This document shows, piece after piece, positions 49,601 to 60,779 of a DNA stretch of 64,000 nt. Each line of letters starts with the position of its first letter. The first letter of the stretch is position 1. Position numbers and translations under genes: made by a program. Source of the stretch: Acanthaster planci (lineage: Eukaryota; Echinodermata; Asteroidea; Valvatida; Acanthasteridae); assembly GCF_001949145.1 (NCBI RefSeq), contig NW_019091529.1, positions 429,615 to 493,614 on the forward strand, read 5' to 3'. The notes below the pieces were generated by a model. That model had not been told where the DNA came from, did not search any database, and was given only the letters and a program-made list of their open reading frames with translations.

Positions 49601-52600
49601 GCCTGGACATAGTTCCACGCCCCCATGTTCTTGTGTTCCTCCTGGGACCACTGGATTTTGGCATTGGGATACTTGTTTAGCTCCTCAATGATCAGATCAT
49701 ATGGGAACGGTGAAATCTAAGCAAGCCAACACAGTATAAGTGTTGAATTGTTACAATGGCTTTCGCTTTAACTGATAAAATTTGACATTGAGAGGCAAGC
49801 ACATCATTACAATTCTTTCGAAACAAAAGTGCTTTTTGACTATGCATTGCAAACAAATTTGCTTCAAACACATATTGGGAATGGGAAAGGGGAGCTTCAC
49901 AAGTGTGCAGCACTTTACTCCTAAGATTGGTCACCAGTGTTTTGCATCAGAATAATTTGGGACAAAGACATGTAACAGTTATTTTGAAACCGTATACCAG
50001 GGTCTGGGGTATTTAGAGNNNNNNNNNNNNNNNNNNNNNNNNNNNNNNNNNNNNNNNNNNNNNNNNNNNNNNNNNNNNNNNNNNNNNNNNNNNNNNNNNN
50101 NNNNNNNNNNNNNNNNNNNNNNNNNNNNNNNNNNNNNNNNNNNNNNNNNNNNNNNNNNNNNNNNNNNNNNNNNNNNNNNNNNNNNNNNNNNNNNNNNNNN
50201 NNNNNNNNNNNNNNNNNNNNNNNNNNNNNNNNNNNNNNNNNNNNNNNNNNNNNNNNNNNNNNNNNNNNNNNNNNNNNNNNNNNNNNNNNNTGCCGGCCCA
50301 GCATCCTCAACGTTGAAAAATGGTTAGAAGTGGTTAAAGTTTGACTAACTCAGAACAGTTGGCAGGCATGCACTAGGCGTTCAGAGCCAATAGTGCTCCT
50401 CTGCAACCCTAACCTTTCTGTTTGTTACCAGAGGGGGGGGGAACTTGTGCAACTAGGTGGATACCTGTTCCAATCTAGTGATGGCAATATCAGCATTGAG
50501 ACCCTTCTTCTCCCTCTCTTTCACCAGGTCATAGTACACTTTCCCTGAGCACAGTACCACCTTGCGGACATTACTGGGATTCTGAGTGGCCACTCCATCC
50601 TCCGGAATAACACGCTTGAACATTGTTCCTGAAACAAAACCCAAGCTTTCAATGATGCCGTTTGGTGAAATTCATTTGTTTGTGATAAACTATAGAAATT
50701 TATTATGCAACCCAAAGTCAAGTGATTTTCCAAGGCAGTCGGACAACTCATCTGGCAACAAGAATTAGAAACCCACATTTCATAGTGTGACAATGTTTCC
50801 ATTGATGTCCAAGCATGCACTGAACACCTCTACACTTTACAAAAGTTCATGTGTGTTTCAAGTTAAAGGGCATGTGTAACACACAGGAGTGTGATGCTAG
50901 CTCAATAATGTCTTTCACCAGATAAGTCTATTTAATAACAAATACCCCATTGAAATAACTGTTTTCATAAGCCATCTGCTTAGACAGGGATTTTTCAAAA
51001 GATCTGAGATGTGAAGCATAACCCTGATAGCCTGAGTAAGGGACCAGCAGGGTTTATAACTAGTAAAATGAGTTCAAACAATCAATGAACATTACCTTCG
51101 ATCATATCATCAAAAGATGACTTGGCATCAGGATGACGGAGAAGACTTTTTGGTGTAAAGACGATGAGCTGAGAAGAGAACATAGATCCATCAGATCAGT
51201 AACATAATCATGTCTTTCTGTGTGGTGAAATGGACACAGAACAGTTGCACATGTCGACTCACCGGTTTCCGGAAGGGCAACATGATCTGCCTGCGCAGAA
51301 TGTGGAACATATTGGCTGGTGTGGTGCAGTTGGCAATCTGCCAATTGCAGTCGTACAGCTGATTCACAACAAAGTCATCATTCAGGGCCTACATACATGT
51401 ATGCAACAAATCACCATTACACTACTATGAAACACAGTTATTCCAATGACAATGTGACAGTTCTATAAAAAAAAGAACTTCCTTAGTTCCTTGGGTACCA
51501 TCGGAAGAAGCCTCCATACCACCAGACAAAGCAATTTCTGTTATGCAAAAGATTCATTAAGATATGAAAATGCTTGAAATTCACTAAGATTTGCAACTTC
51601 ACAGATACTTAGTAACACAGCATCCTGTAAATAAAAAAAAATGCATTTAAACTTTTTCTTGTTCCTACTTTTCAAACGTTTGCTGATTGTTTTTGGTAAT
51701 ATTAGATTTTCGCTTCTTTTACAAGACTCCAAATGGGAAGTCTAGTTATAAGCATGATATTTTCTTTATCCAGACATTTGAATTCTCACTGGTATAACAT
51801 CAGGGTCGTCGTTGCTCATCTGCAGGAAACGCTCAATGCGAGCACTAGAATGCTCTGGTCCCTGTCCAGAGGAAAAAGTGAGACATGAAATGGCAATATG
51901 CCTTAATGAAATGTTACTCCTCTCCAGCAAAGAGTTTCGTGTATGTAATCTGGAACCGGTTCACTGAACATTCACTTGTAATGGAGATCATGCTTCATGC
52001 ATAACATCCGGATCTGCCATTAATTTTGTTTTGTACGAGCGCTTTGAGTTGATGATTTTTTGGTATTGAATAATTGTATTTACTTTTTGCTTAGCAATGG
52101 CTGTTTTGTTAGTGATTATACAAATGAAAGTCGCATGTGTCATTTCTTAAGGACTCTAAATGGGAAAAACACAGGAAGAGCTTTCAAATACTGCGTATAT
52201 TTGTGCAGGTGAGTGTACTGTAGAGGGTAGCCGACATGTTTACTATAGTGTGATCCAATTACTATACCAAGCAGAACTCTGACCTTGATTACATAATCAC
52301 TTCTTTAACCACTTGTCTGACATTGGAATCTACAGTGAAGTGGACATCTATTGAGTTATGGTCCACACAAACAAGACTGTTCATGCTGAATTGAATAATT
52401 GAATTGTGAAATGAAAGTGTGCAAGCAATTTCTGACAATATAAGTAAAACTGCACTGTACATGTACTTGGAGGTAGTTTACCAGTGATCGTCTGATACAT
52501 TTTCTAAATTGTATACCAATGCAAAAAGTGCCCTCAAGTCATACTAATGTTCATGTTCTTGCCACACAAGGGCCACACAGTGCAAGAAGGTCACGCGAGA

Positions 52601-55600
52601 GCAAATCTGCTCTTAAAATAGGATTTACAGCAGTTTATTTAAATCTGACTTAATTATGATGGTTGAACTACATGTAGTCTAGTCAACTATTTGGTACCAA
52701 CATGCAGGAAGCTTTGTTACATTGATAATTATTAACAGTCACACCTATCAATATGCACAAAAGAAAGACAGGACTAAGAGCTGTTATGACAATGTTTGAC
52801 TGTATTTTGACTACAGATGGTCCACATATTACTATTGGAGTGTACTGGAAGGTATTGGTCTTAAAAATCAATCTACATGTATAATCAATCCATAGTAGTA
52901 AAATGGTTCTTGATTAAACATTGGTCAGGTTTGAATGGTATTTGACAAGAATACCAGTGATGCATCCAGTTTTCAACCTTTTATCAAGAAAACCTCCATT
53001 TACTGAAGTGGGTTTTTGCTCCTGGCCTATTTCAGCCTACAACAGCGAAAATGGAAATGGTGAGTAAAACCTTATTCCCTCATACTTCTCTGAAGCATCT
53101 GCTCACCAACCAGAGCCAATCCTCAACCTGCCCCCGAGAGGGATATGGTGGATACTTGTGTCTTACCATGCCTTCATATCCGTGAGGGAGCAACATGACA
53201 ATGCCGCTCTGGCGACACCACTTTGCCTGTCCACTGGATATGAACTGGTCAATGATGCATTGGGCATTGTTGTGGAAGTCACCAAACTGAGCCTCCCAGA
53301 TGACAAGCGAATGGGGGTTGGTCATGGAGAAACCCAGCTCAAATCCTAAAAGCAAAAGTAATATAAGGGTATCAAAAAATTACGAAGCAAGTATACAGTG
53401 AATAGCTATCCTAAAAAAAGTATCAACTAGAGGTGGTGGTTGTTACAGCAACAACCACAGAACACAACCACATTCCTGAAACTGTGATGTGTATGTAGGA
53501 GTTACCAGATTATATGTACAGTAAATGTATTATTTATTTATTATTTTTTTTTTCCTTTGTGTTTATTCAGCCCTATGATTTCTTTCTAGAGTGATACCAT
53601 TACTCCAACTTTTTTCCCATCCCTTCAATCCCTTTTTGGCCCTCACATCTCCACTAATCAACTTTTTATTCTGTTTCCTTTGATCTTTGCCCTCTCTGGT
53701 TTCCCCAATGTTTATCCCTTGTGTTTCGTCCCCCTTGCCTCAGTTCTTTGTTCCCACACCTATGTTCCATGTACATGTGCTGTTCATCCTTTTTCCCTTT
53801 CCCTCCCTCCTTCTCTATGGCCCCCCACCTTCCTTTTGTGTCTCTCTATGGAGCCCTGTTTGTCTGTCCATGCATATCCCACTTTTCTTCAGTACTGGTG
53901 TTTTAAGACTTTGCCAAGTTTAGGATGTTTTCATTTTTATAATTTTTAAGGTTATTTGTATAATTTATTTATTTGTACATTATTTAATTCAGAGATTTTA
54001 TCTATTTCTCATGGATGCCTGTAAGTGGCGGGTAACTGCTGTTGGTCATCAGAAATAAATAAATAAATAAATACATAATGATCAAACATCATGAAGTTAT
54101 CAAAATGGTGACTTGAAAACATGAACAAAGTCAATGGGCTAAACTAAATATTGAAAAATCAATAATAAATCAGATGATGACGTCATCATGACATCATTCG
54201 TTTAATGTTTAGAATATTTCTTGTATCAGGATCTTTTCTGCCTATCACTTTGATTAAGATGGAACAATGAAAAATTAACAAAATGGTGGCTGGAAATCAT
54301 GTACAAAGTCAAAGGGTTAAAAACACATGGAGAAAAACTGCTCTTTTGAGTTGCTGCCACATGATTTGCGTTTAAACAAAAGGGAATATTTAGCTGATTT
54401 CTCATTTGTTCAGGTAGTAATTCTCAGTCGGAGTTGAGGACTACTCACGCATTAAGCTCAGTGATAGTGTGTAATAAAAAAGTGTGTACAAACACTATGG
54501 CAAAATATTAAATATTCAAAATTCAACAATAATTCAAGTGATGAGGTCATCATGATGAAGTTGTTAGAGGATCATCCTAGGATGATTGTCTGAAGGTCCG
54601 CCAAGTTTGAAGTCGATCAGGGTGTATGAAACTATCAAAGTCCTATGGGACAAGAAAACGTGTACAAACTCTATGGGAAAAGTCTGAAAAAAGAAACAAG
54701 AAGTCATCTGTCTGTTTGCAAACAGAAGAAGGCTTTTATGCATTCTTTTGTACATTTGAACAACTAAGGCATCATCACATCAAATCATTTTTCGTATGTA
54801 ACAACTCTCTTTCAAGTTATCTGCAAAGTTTCAACCTGATAGAACATGTAGTTCAAGAGATACAGGGCTTTAAAGTGTGCACCTTTAATGTCAGGTAACT
54901 TGTCTCCTGATGACGTCATCATCACACAAGGTCAATATATTTTTAAAGCAATCCCTTTTCATGATATCTGCAAGATTTGAACCCTATAGGATATCTATTT
55001 CAGGAGATATAGCGCCTTAAAGGTTACACCCGTAATGTCACGTGACAGTTCTCCTGATGACATCATCATCACATAAGGTAAATATACCTCTAAAGGACTC
55101 CCTTTTAAAGACATCTGCAAGCTTTGAACCCCATCAGAAATGTACATCAGGAGATATAGGGCTTTGAAGAGTGCACCCTTAATGTCACGTGACTCGTCTA
55201 CTGATGGCATTGTTATCACGTGAGGTCAGTTTCTGTGTGTAAACCTTCCCTTCCTAACTGCCTGCAAGGTTTCAACACACTAAGACATGTACAATACAAT
55301 ATGCAATACAAAACATTATAATTATCATGGAAAAGGCAATATGCAATAGAAAACATTATAATTATCATGGAAAAGGCACAGATTAGATATCTTAAACATT
55401 TGTCCCTTTTGGCGTTCCATACAATGCGATCTGCTCTCGGCAGCATGTGGTCGGCATTTTGCCACGTCCCGACTATAATGCCCTACGCACTGTGCGCCGT
55501 CTATGTTGCAGGCAGATATTGGGCGTCCACACACACAGTAGCATATGCACAGCATACTAATGGGGTTTTCGAGTTGGCAATTTATATTTTAGGGGATTTT

Positions 55601-58600
55601 TGTCTGCAGCGCTTCACGTGCGTGAAAAAGTACACCAGTTATGCACTTCATGCAGCTGACTCCAATGTTTTAGCTGTCATCTCGTGCACAATTGACGCTT
55701 GTATCGCTTGTGGTTGATTTTTTACCGAATTTTGAAGAATAAAGACATTTTTATTGTAACTTCTGGTCTGATGACGTCATCAGCCCCAAACTTCACACAC
55801 GTGTTGACTGGGTAAAGATGGTCATCTATATAAATTTTCAGGTGATTCGGAAAAAAACGTGTACAAAACAAATGGGCTTTAGAGCAGAAGAAAAAGGAAG
55901 AAGCAAAAAAAAACCAGGAAAAAAAAAGAATGCCTTTTTCACAAAATTGCAAAAAAGCCAACTAGAGGTCTCTGTCTGCGTAACAGAACAGAGGGCTTTT
56001 TCGGTTAATTCAAGTCATTTACTATAAACAAGACAGTTTCAGGCTCTCACGTCATACTTACATCAATATTTCGGCATAATATTTTTATGGGGTCTTTGCT
56101 TGGTATAACATTGATGACATTGAAAGTTTGCACACAGACCAAAAATTGTGCCTTCAAAACTTTTAAAAAGTCTACTGGATGGTACAAAGAATTGAAAAAT
56201 CAATAATGAATCACTGTATTACTTTACAATCTTTTGATAGGGGCTGTTACTTGATGACACTTTGGTGAATATTCAGTTTTGCAAAATTGCCAAAACAGTG
56301 TTTTGAAAATAAATACAAAGTCAAAGGGACGAACTAAATGTCTAAAAATCAATAATAAATTATTTGATGATGTCATCATGACGTCATCCATTTGCAATAT
56401 CACTTTGTCCACGATCAAACATCGCAAAGTTACCAAAATTGTGGCTCGAAAACGTGTACCAAGTCAATGGGCCATAAACTCGTCTGCAGAAACACTGCTC
56501 CTTTAAGTTCACGTCACATGATTTTCCCTTAACCTGAACAATTTTTACGAAATATTACTTCATATTTGCAATCTTAGGCATAATTCAAATAATATAACAG
56601 AGCGTAAAGTACCCGATTTCTCTTTCGTTCTTATAGTAATCTTCAGCCAGGTAAAGGAGTACTCGTTCACTTGTATTAATTAGAGAAATGAATACAAAAC
56701 ATATGGGGAAAAATAACACAACTTTCGATCTGATGAGGTCATCGGCCCCAAATTTCACACATGTGTTGACTGGGTGAAGATGATCATGCACTTCTTTTTT
56801 CAGGCGATTTGAACAAACTTCGCCACAGACAGCTAGTCAAAATTCGTTTTTCAGAATTTTTAACGTGTCGCTAGAAGGCCCTCGATAATTACATGACGTC
56901 ATCAGTACATGATTTGAAGAATAATATACCCCCATTGGCTAACATCGTTGAAAGCAAGTTGATACCTATTACCACTTTTAAACAATAATCCCACTTCCGG
57001 TTTCGACCGGAAGTAAGGGTCACATGATTTGATCCACACGAGATGAAATGAAGACCCAATTTTACCTTGGCACTTGCCACAAACAGAATATTGCGGGAAG
57101 CCACGGATACTTTTACATGTATATTAATAATATGTATATTATGGATTTTAAAATAATTAACATATATTAGAATATTCAAAAGTTAATAAATCACTTGATG
57201 ATGTCATTGTGACGTAATTATTTGGGTATTATCTTTGCCCTTAGGTTTCCTTGGTGTAACTTTGATGACATTTGAATATTGTTGAACAACCAAAATGTTA
57301 CCTTGAAAACCTGTGCAAAGTCAATGGGCTGAAATAAATATTGAAAAAATCAATAATAAATCACTTGACGTCATCATGACGTGATTGTTCAAGGACCATC
57401 TGTGCATCCTTCATTGGTACAAGTGTGACGAAGATCCAAAGTTGCAAAAGCACTAAAGTCGTGTAGAGAATAAATGTGCACAAAACAAATCGCCCTTTGA
57501 GCAGAAGAAGAAAAAGGAATAAAAAAAAAACACAAGGAATGGCTTGCGAAAAAGCCCCAAAACAGAACAAAAATAATGCCTTTTTCGCAAAATTGCGAAA
57601 AAAGCCAACGAGAGCTTCTATGTCTGTTTGCAACAGAACATAGGGCTTTTTTGCATTTCTGAGCTTTTGAATGAAAATGTAATCATCATGATTGCATATC
57701 TGCTAAGTTTCAACCCACTGGGACATACTTTTGGAGATGTAGGGCTTTAAAGGATGCACCTTTCATGTCACGTGACTTGTCAACTGATGATGTCATCCTT
57801 CCATGGGGTCAATTTTCGTGTATCACACATCCCCCTCTAGATATCTGCAAAGTTTCATCTCAATGGGACAATTACTCCAGAAGATATAGGGATTCAAAGT
57901 TTGCATCATTAAATGCCCTGTCATGTGACACCTGATGATGTCATGATCACAGTTTTCTTGACGGACCCTCTCTAGCTGGTGGACGAAGAGTTAATTGCAC
58001 CTAATATATTTGGTCACATCGATAAAAGTGCCGAAGTCTGGCTCTTGAAAAATGTGAACAAACCTATGGGGAAAACTTAAATACTACAAAATGCATAGAA
58101 ATGAGGTGATGATGTCATTATGACGTCATGCTTCCGGGCACATCTTTACTATACTGTCTTTGCATGAGGCAACTTTGATGAAGATTGAACCTTGCAAAGG
58201 GTCTAAAGTGCTGTGTAGAAAAACTGTACAAAAGAAACAGGATTTTTGGTGAATAACCACAAGAAGAAACAAAATCTTGACAAAAAGAAAGCCCTTTTCA
58301 CAAAATGCGAAAAAGCCAACAAAAAAAAAAAACTTTTACGAAAACAACAGCTGTTCCGGCTGACAGCCAAAACAGCTAAAAAAGCATCAGGTGAATGGAT
58401 ATCTTCAAAAAACTTAACAGCACCGTAGCCAAGTGATAATCGAGTGCACACATTTTGTGAGCTGGTATGCCAAATTCCAGATATTTTGTTTTCAATACAC
58501 TTTGTATCATGCTTGTATGCTTTCCGCAAGGTGGTAATATTTTGCCATCTTGAAATGTACTCACCTAAGACGGCAAATTCGGAGAGGGAGCTGTTGCAGA

Positions 58601-59694
58601 CTGTGTAGTGGGCTTGATCTGGGTACAGGTTGTTCAGAGGAGACAGGTACTTTTTGTCAACATTCTGGTCATGGAGAACATGATGTCGGTGACTATGGTG
58701 AAGAACAGATTAAAAACTAACCTCAAAAACCAAAGAATAGACAAACCTAGAAGCATACTGTTTTAAAGAATTGACAAACCTAGAAGCATACTGTTTTAAA
58801 GTATTGACAAACCTAGAAGCATACTGTTTTAAAACTAAAAAGTGTGAATATTTGTATCCAAGGAGAAGAAACCACTGTTCTGTGGGAGGTAGGAGTACCA
58901 TCTTGCAAATCATTTTCCTACCTTACGGATTTGAAAAACTTAACGCAAAATAATTCATTCTCAACACCTGGTTATATCTTTAGTTAATAAGTTTTTTGTA
59001 TTTTTAAGCCTGTTGGGCTCTCTAAATATATTAAAGCTCATAACAATATATCACAGTTTAATAATTAAGAGAATGAGGACTATGGATGAGTCTTAAGATC
59101 TACTGGTTTTCAATCTCTGACTTAAAGGTTTCTCGTAAGTTTGTAACAGTTGGGGGGTTTCTTGAAACTTCCATGTTCCTGGCTTTGATGTGCCAGGTTG
59201 GTTTACAGTTGCTAATATATAAACAAGAGGCAGAACCAATGATTGCTGCTGAAAAGCATAGATACTAGATATACTGTATATTAATCTGGATCTGTATTGA
59301 CGATGTTAATGTTATACTAGGCTTGATCTGTGGCATGGTACGGGTTCATTGAATACGTTTCATTAACACAGGTAACTACAAGACCATAACGTAAGAGAGA
59401 GGGTGCATGCATGTCCAAACGTACATGTTTACCACCTCCTCACACGATGAGCCCAAAACCACCGTTTGCATAAAAACACTGGAGTCTTCTAGTCTTTTTT
59501 CAGGAGAGTGGGTGGTGAAAAGAGAGACATCTTTGGCCAGTACCTGAAGGTTCCTCTCTCAACGTCCTGCCCACTCAGTCTGACATGGATGCCTTCTTTC
59601 AGCAAGGACCCAAAGGCTAGAGCCTCACCTAAAGCCCAGTCCACAGCGCGGTTCTTCACCATGTCCAAGCGACTACGCTGGACACGCTTCAAAC
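46527..59694 (-). CDS. OGDH: 2-oxoglutarate dehydrogenase E1 component, C-terminal 9 exons (5' part outside window)
   Basis: Thiamine-diphosphate-dependent E1 subunit of the mitochondrial 2-oxoglutarate dehydrogenase complex, which decarboxylates 2-oxoglutarate in the TCA cycle. Nine exons on the minus strand join in frame: 59694-59544, 58692-58565, 53345-53167, 51861-51790, 51388-51263, 51168-51096, 50628-50465, 49716-49562 and 46629-46527 (TAA stop). All junctions are AG/GT and every phase matches, giving about 382 codons. Signature stretches in order are [10 protein letters not shown] followed by [70 protein letters not shown] and TATGNK. HVLHDQ and the NSSLSE context favour OGDH over its paralogue DHTKD1. 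The mitochondrial leader and the N-terminal half, including most of the thiamine-diphosphate-binding fold, must lie beyond base 64000. No other gene was seen inside its introns except retroelement debris. Confidence 0.95.
46630..49561 (-). other. OGDH last intron
   Basis: A 2.9-kb intron, AT-rich with several ACATGTAC words and G-runs (47786-47794). No nested gene or recognised transposon was seen. Confidence 0.7.
49562..49716 (-). CDS. OGDH: OGDH exon: SPFPYDL...QEEHKNMG segment
   Basis: 155 nt, 51 codons plus two bases. It encodes [20 protein letters not shown] then [19 protein letters not shown]. It ends in the less conserved NWKRRC just before a strong GTGAGTAG donor; the final AC joins G of the last exon as Thr. 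An earlier, weaker GT (after ACAGCGA) would break the frame to the last exon, so the downstream donor was chosen. Confidence 0.93.
50019..50290. other. Assembly gap
   Basis: 272 unknown bases inside the OGDH intron between exons 50628-50465 and 49716-49562. The reading frame and phases across this intron agree, so no coding exon need be missing. Confidence 0.99.
50465..50628 (-). CDS. OGDH: OGDH exon: FKRVIPEDG...GKVYYDL segment
   Basis: 164 nt. It completes Gly and encodes [35 protein letters not shown] and IAITRLEQ, ending in phase 0. This is the start of the C-terminal transketolase-like domain. The intron that follows on the minus strand contains the 272-N gap. Confidence 0.96.
51096..51168 (-). 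CDS. OGDH: OGDH exon: [10 protein letters not shown] segment
   Basis: 73 nt, entering in phase 0 and leaving one base (G) for a split Gly codon. It encodes [20 protein letters not shown] and DMIE. The donor is GTAATG. Confidence 0.94.
51263..51388 (-). CDS. OGDH: OGDH exon: NQLYDCNW...FRKP segment
   Basis: 126 nt, phase 0, 42 codons. It encodes [14 protein letters not shown] then [20 protein letters not shown]. The acceptor AG is at 51390-51389 and the donor GTGAGT starts at 51262. The variable acidic linker before NQLYDCNW is typical of metazoan OGDH. Confidence 0.94.
51790..51861 (-). CDS. OGDH: OGDH exon: [15 protein letters not shown] segment
   Basis: 72 nt, phase 0 at both ends, 24 codons. 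It encodes [15 protein letters not shown] followed by SNDDPDVIP, joining directly to the previous exon's GYEGM as in animal OGDH. Confidence 0.95.
51862..53166 (-). other. OGDH intron
   Basis: A 1.3-kb intron with no recognised element. Confidence 0.75.
53167..53345 (-). CDS. OGDH: OGDH exon: FELGF...[10 protein letters not shown] segment
   Basis: 179 nt, entered in phase 1 (G|GA for Gly) and ending in phase 0 after Met. It encodes [34 protein letters not shown] and LLPHGYEGM, all diagnostic of OGDH-type E1. It is preceded by the 5.2-kb repeat-rich intron. Confidence 0.96.
54050..54076 (+). repeat. (AAAT)n tail after a LINE/SINE-like 3' end
   Basis: AGAAATAAATAAATAAATAAATA follows TGGCGGGTAACTGCTGTTGG. 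It looks like the A-rich tail of a retroelement whose body may be the pyrimidine-rich stretch 53540-53960. Confidence 0.5.
54110..58330. repeat. Interleaved dispersed repeat family with TGACGTCA palindromes
   Basis: Copies of AAAATCAATAATAAATCA followed by GATGATGTCATCATGACGTCAT occur near 54155, 56345, 57180, 57345 and 58095. Each is commonly preceded by a phrase like CAAAGTCAATGGGCT and followed by a phrase like TTGGTGAAGATTGAAC. A second module with a GCCTTTTTCGCA / TGCGAAAAA hairpin occurs near 55932, 57578 and 58290. They fill most of the 53346-58564 intron. They may be fragments of one long non-autonomous element. Confidence 0.65.
54660..55290. repeat. Tandem array with 147-bp period in OGDH intron
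   Basis: The phrase CTGCAAGNTTTNAACCC recurs at 54821, 54968, 55115 and 55262, exactly 147 bases apart each time. Each unit also carries a GGAGATATAGGGCTTTAAAG-like phrase, GTGCACCNTTAATGTCACGTGAC and TGATGACATCATCATCACA. Related copies lie at 57700 and 57845, 145 bases apart. The units differ by about a fifth, so this is an old array. Boundaries are approximate. Confidence 0.8.
58565..58692 (-). CDS. OGDH: OGDH exon: His-rich active-site segment
   Basis: 128 nt. The first T completes the Ser codon of the previous exon, giving [16 protein letters not shown], and the exon continues to [12 protein letters not shown]. The clustered His residues are characteristic of 2-oxoglutarate-specific E1 enzymes. 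The donor GTGAG follows at 58564-58560. A 33-bp minisatellite lies about 45 bases upstream of its acceptor. Confidence 0.95.
58736..58834. repeat. 33-bp minisatellite, three copies
   Basis: The phrase ACAAACCTAGAAGCATACTG with its flanks repeats at 58741, 58774 and 58807, each 33 bases apart and nearly identical. It lies just upstream of the OGDH exon 58692-58565 acceptor. Because 33 is divisible by three, it stays open on the minus strand as an 11-residue repeat, but it is intronic. Confidence 0.9.
58835..59543 (-). other. Remainder of OGDH intron 58693-59543
   Basis: About 700 bases without coding potential or a recognised repeat beyond the adjacent minisatellite. Confidence 0.7.
59544..59694 (-). 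CDS. OGDH: OGDH exon (first in window): start of pyrimidine-binding transketolase-like domain
   Basis: 151 nt, entered with two bases of a split codon after an AG at 59696-59695 and left with AG of a split Ser codon before GT at 59543-59542. It encodes [19 protein letters not shown] and [16 protein letters not shown], the strongly conserved start of the Transket_pyr domain. The Glu-Arg-Gly-Thr-Phe segment is the family's cofactor-activating region. The exon before it was not found between 59695 and 64000. Confidence 0.93.
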
Positions 59695-60779
59695 CTGAAA
59701 AACAAATCCTTTCAACTTTACATCACACAGACCAAATGACATTTATTCTTGAATGATGATGTCCTCAAATGAAATTGACCAAGTTTATAAGCACACTATG
59801 GGATTCCATGCTGAATGTGAATGATGGAAATATCTGCATGAAAGATATTAATACAACTATGAGCAATTACAAAAACAATAAATTAAGATTAACAGAGCTC
59901 CAACAACTATTTGGCACATGGCTACATACTATGTGCCTGTAGTTTATTCTGCCATCATAAATCATCACTGTTAAAGGGAGCTATCTCCAGACAAACAGCT
60001 ATCTCTAAACGAACTACAAGGAAGGTCTTGGATATTGGTGTGGGGCAGCAACAGCCTTGTTCCCAATGGACTTTCTGATTGACTTGCCATGCAGGGTTGT
60101 AGCTAGGCAAACTTGAGTGCCAGCTAATTTCATGGCTGGGTGTCCAGGGGCCCACCCAAGGGCCCTGGTGGGATGCAAGGGCAACACCCTGCTGGGGTGA
60201 GAGGGCTGGGTTGGTTTTACCCTTTTAGAACAGGGAACATGTACCGTAGGAGGGCCTATCTTCATTTAGTTTTAGGCTATTTATGATGATTTTTAAGCAT
60301 CCATCATAAAAGAATTTAATTAAAATCACACATTTATGGCTTTTTACAGTATCCAAATCCACTTATTGCGTTCGTGATTGCAAAATATGATGAATGTTAT
60401 AATGTCCATGAAATAAAATGGGACTAAATTTTTAGTGTCTGCGTTATTTTTTATGAAGATGTGTGTCATCGATACCTTACGACTCCAGTCATTTTCCTAC
60501 ATATATGCAATGTAGTTCCAGATCCAAATAAATTGTTCAGTCAGATTTGAGGCTACAAAACTCCTCAAATTCCAGTGAAATATGGTCAGTAGTCCACCTT
60601 GAGTGTCAGACATACAACAAAATTTCAAAATCCTCCCCACAATAGTGTGGGAGAGTCTGCTAGGGAATACCTACCCAAACAGTCACTATACCTGTATTTG
60701 CAAATTTCCTTTGTGCCTTATTTCATATGCTAAAACTTGAATCAACTGTAGTGCGTCCTCTATTATCACAATACATTGC
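59695..60779 (-). other. OGDH intron, 3' of the DIRS remnant
   Basis: No exon found. A GC-rich patch at 60110-60240 (GGGGCCCACCCAAGGGCCC-like) looks repeat-derived. Confidence 0.55.

Noticed and set aside
49921-50310. Minus-strand frame spanning the N block
   Set aside because: It is open only because unknown bases cannot form stops.
53680-53949. Plus-strand frames rich in Pro, Leu, Ser and Phe in all three phases
   Set aside because: This is a pyrimidine-rich tract (TTTCCC-type) next to an AAAT tail, likely retroelement 3' sequence. It has no splice context or domain.
54660-58834. Regular repeats considered as a CRISPR array
   Set aside because: This is animal DNA, with diverged 147-bp units and a spacerless 33-bp minisatellite. 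It has neither short identical repeats with unique spacers nor cas genes.
58710-58913. Minus-strand frame with an 11-residue repeat
   Set aside because: It is explained by the 33-bp minisatellite, whose period is a multiple of three, inside an OGDH intron.
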